Positions 63,436 to 64,000 of a stretch of DNA of 64,000 bases are shown piece by piece. Within the stretch, counting starts at the first letter, position 1. Each line of letters starts with the position of its first letter. The stretch is from positions 558,001-622,000 of the forward strand of contig NZ_BMDJ01000001.1 of NCBI RefSeq assembly GCF_014635725.1, in the 5' to 3' direction. The notes under the pieces were generated by a model that had not been told where the DNA came from, searched no databases, and saw only the letters and a list, made by a program, of their open reading frames with translations. The stretch is from Pedobacter mendelii (GTDB taxonomy: Bacteria; Bacteroidota; Bacteroidia; Sphingobacteriales; Sphingobacteriaceae). A program made the position numbers and the translations under genes.

Positions 63436-64000
63436 ATGAAGAGATTTTTAATTCTAGTTACCCTTTCGTTATTATCATTTACAGCTTTAAAGGCGCAAAA
63501 AATTGATACGCTATCCATCACTTTAGAAAACATAAAATATCCATATCCTATAAAATTTTTACCCATCAATGTTGAAGGTCAGGATGTTAGAATGGCTTAT
63601 ATGGATGTGCCTCCAACGATTGCCCCAAACGGAAGAACAGTGATGCTTTTTCATGGCAAAAACTTTGGTGGCTATTATTGGAGCCACGTAATAAGAGCCT
63701 TAGCCGGAAATGGTTACCGGGTTTTGGTACCAGACCAGATTGGATTTGGACGTTCATCTAAACCGATTATTAACTATAGTTTTAAGCAATTGGCTCAATG
63801 GAATAAAAAGTTACTGGATACTTTAGGCATTCAAAAAACTTCAATTTTAGGACATAGTATGGGCGGCATGTTGGCAACACGATTTGCATTAATGTTCCCA
63901 GAACGGATGGATAAACTTTTACTGGAAAACCCAATCGGCTTAGAAGATTACAAAACTTTTGTACCGGTTTCTACCGTGGAAGAGCAGTATCAACGAGAAC
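63436..64000 (+). CDS. Alpha/beta hydrolase, N-terminal part (cut by window edge)
   Basis: 188 codons visible. Signal peptide (ending TALKAQ), VMLFHGKNFGGYYWSHV (oxyanion-hole HG), VLVPDQIGFGRSSKP and the nucleophile elbow LGHSMGGMLATRFA. The Asp and His of the triad lie beyond the window. Secreted or periplasmic esterase-like enzyme; substrate unknown. Confidence 0.9.
   Translation, partial: MKRFLILVTLSLLSFTALKAQKIDTLSITLENIKYPYPIKFLPINVEGQDVRMAYMDVPPTIAPNGRTVMLFHGKNFGGYYWSHVIRALAGNGYRVLVPDQIGFGRSSKPIINYSFKQLAQWNKKLLDTLGIQKTSILGHSMGGMLATRFALMFPERMDKLLLENPIGLEDYKTFVPVSTVEEQYQRE

Overview
The window is chromosomal DNA of a Bacteroidota bacterium, most probably family Sphingobacteriaceae and Pedobacter-like. 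The genus is inferred from protein families and gene order, not from any search. Supporting signs: AT-rich sequence; Bacteroidota-type promoters (TTTG, 19-20 nt, TAnnTTTG); A-rich start regions without clear Shine-Dalgarno motifs; frequent TTG or GTG starts; DUF4270, DUF4920 and carboxypeptidase-regulatory/TonB-receptor proteins; and a GlmS, HU, RNase G, RadA housekeeping set. I see no rRNA, tRNA, CRISPR array or prophage.

Layout. 1-3.5 kb: end of a surface-polysaccharide locus (GT2 fragment, GT4, methyltransferase, acyltransferase), followed by a broken DUF5648-like repeat gene. 3.9-8.9 kb: rimP-nusA-infB on the minus strand, with a promoter and a terminator-like hairpin in its leader. 9-13.4 kb: lipoprotein, holin-like protein, acyl-CoA dehydrogenase, UPF0104 membrane protein and panD/panC. 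13.5-17.8 kb: a catalytically degenerate GT5 protein, a DUF4270 lipoprotein and glmS. 17.9-24.1 kb: ssb, mutY, HU, a TPR protein, a tiny mS38-like basic protein, rng and radA. 24.1-33.4 kb: a candidate small RNA, DUF4920 protein, ilvE, tryptophan dioxygenase diverging from a ClC channel, a SerB fused to a SerA remnant, an epimerase, a degenerate arginase-fold protein and a TlpA-like protein. 33.4-41 kb: SMI1/KNR4 protein, purD, a dienoyl-CoA reductase-like SDR next to an enoyl-CoA isomerase, an MG2/TonB-plug protein, dcd and a PPTase. 41.2-51.7 kb: lipB, hydrolases, small membrane proteins, RDD, then a six-gene SpoIIM/DUF4129/DUF4350/MoxR/DUF58 operon. 51.7-52.9 kb: a RAYT transposase with REP-like hairpins, inserted between two copies of a 128-bp direct repeat. 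52.9-64 kb: nucleoid-associated protein, TlpA, a metal-type TonB receptor with a small partner, old yellow enzyme, aldo/keto reductase, DoxX, a GntR-controlled ABC operon and a truncated alpha/beta hydrolase.

The most striking features are: (i) the RAYT/REP unit whose 128-bp flanking duplication leaves both neighbouring genes intact; (ii) five genes whose start codon lies 4-5 nt after a perfect -7 box, suggesting leaderless mRNAs; (iii) a possible attenuator ahead of rimP-nusA-infB; (iv) three proteins that keep a metabolic-enzyme fold but have lost parts or catalytic residues (GT5, arginase fold, SerB-SerA hybrid); (v) self-complementary intergenic elements, two of which start exactly at the TGA stop codon of the preceding gene.
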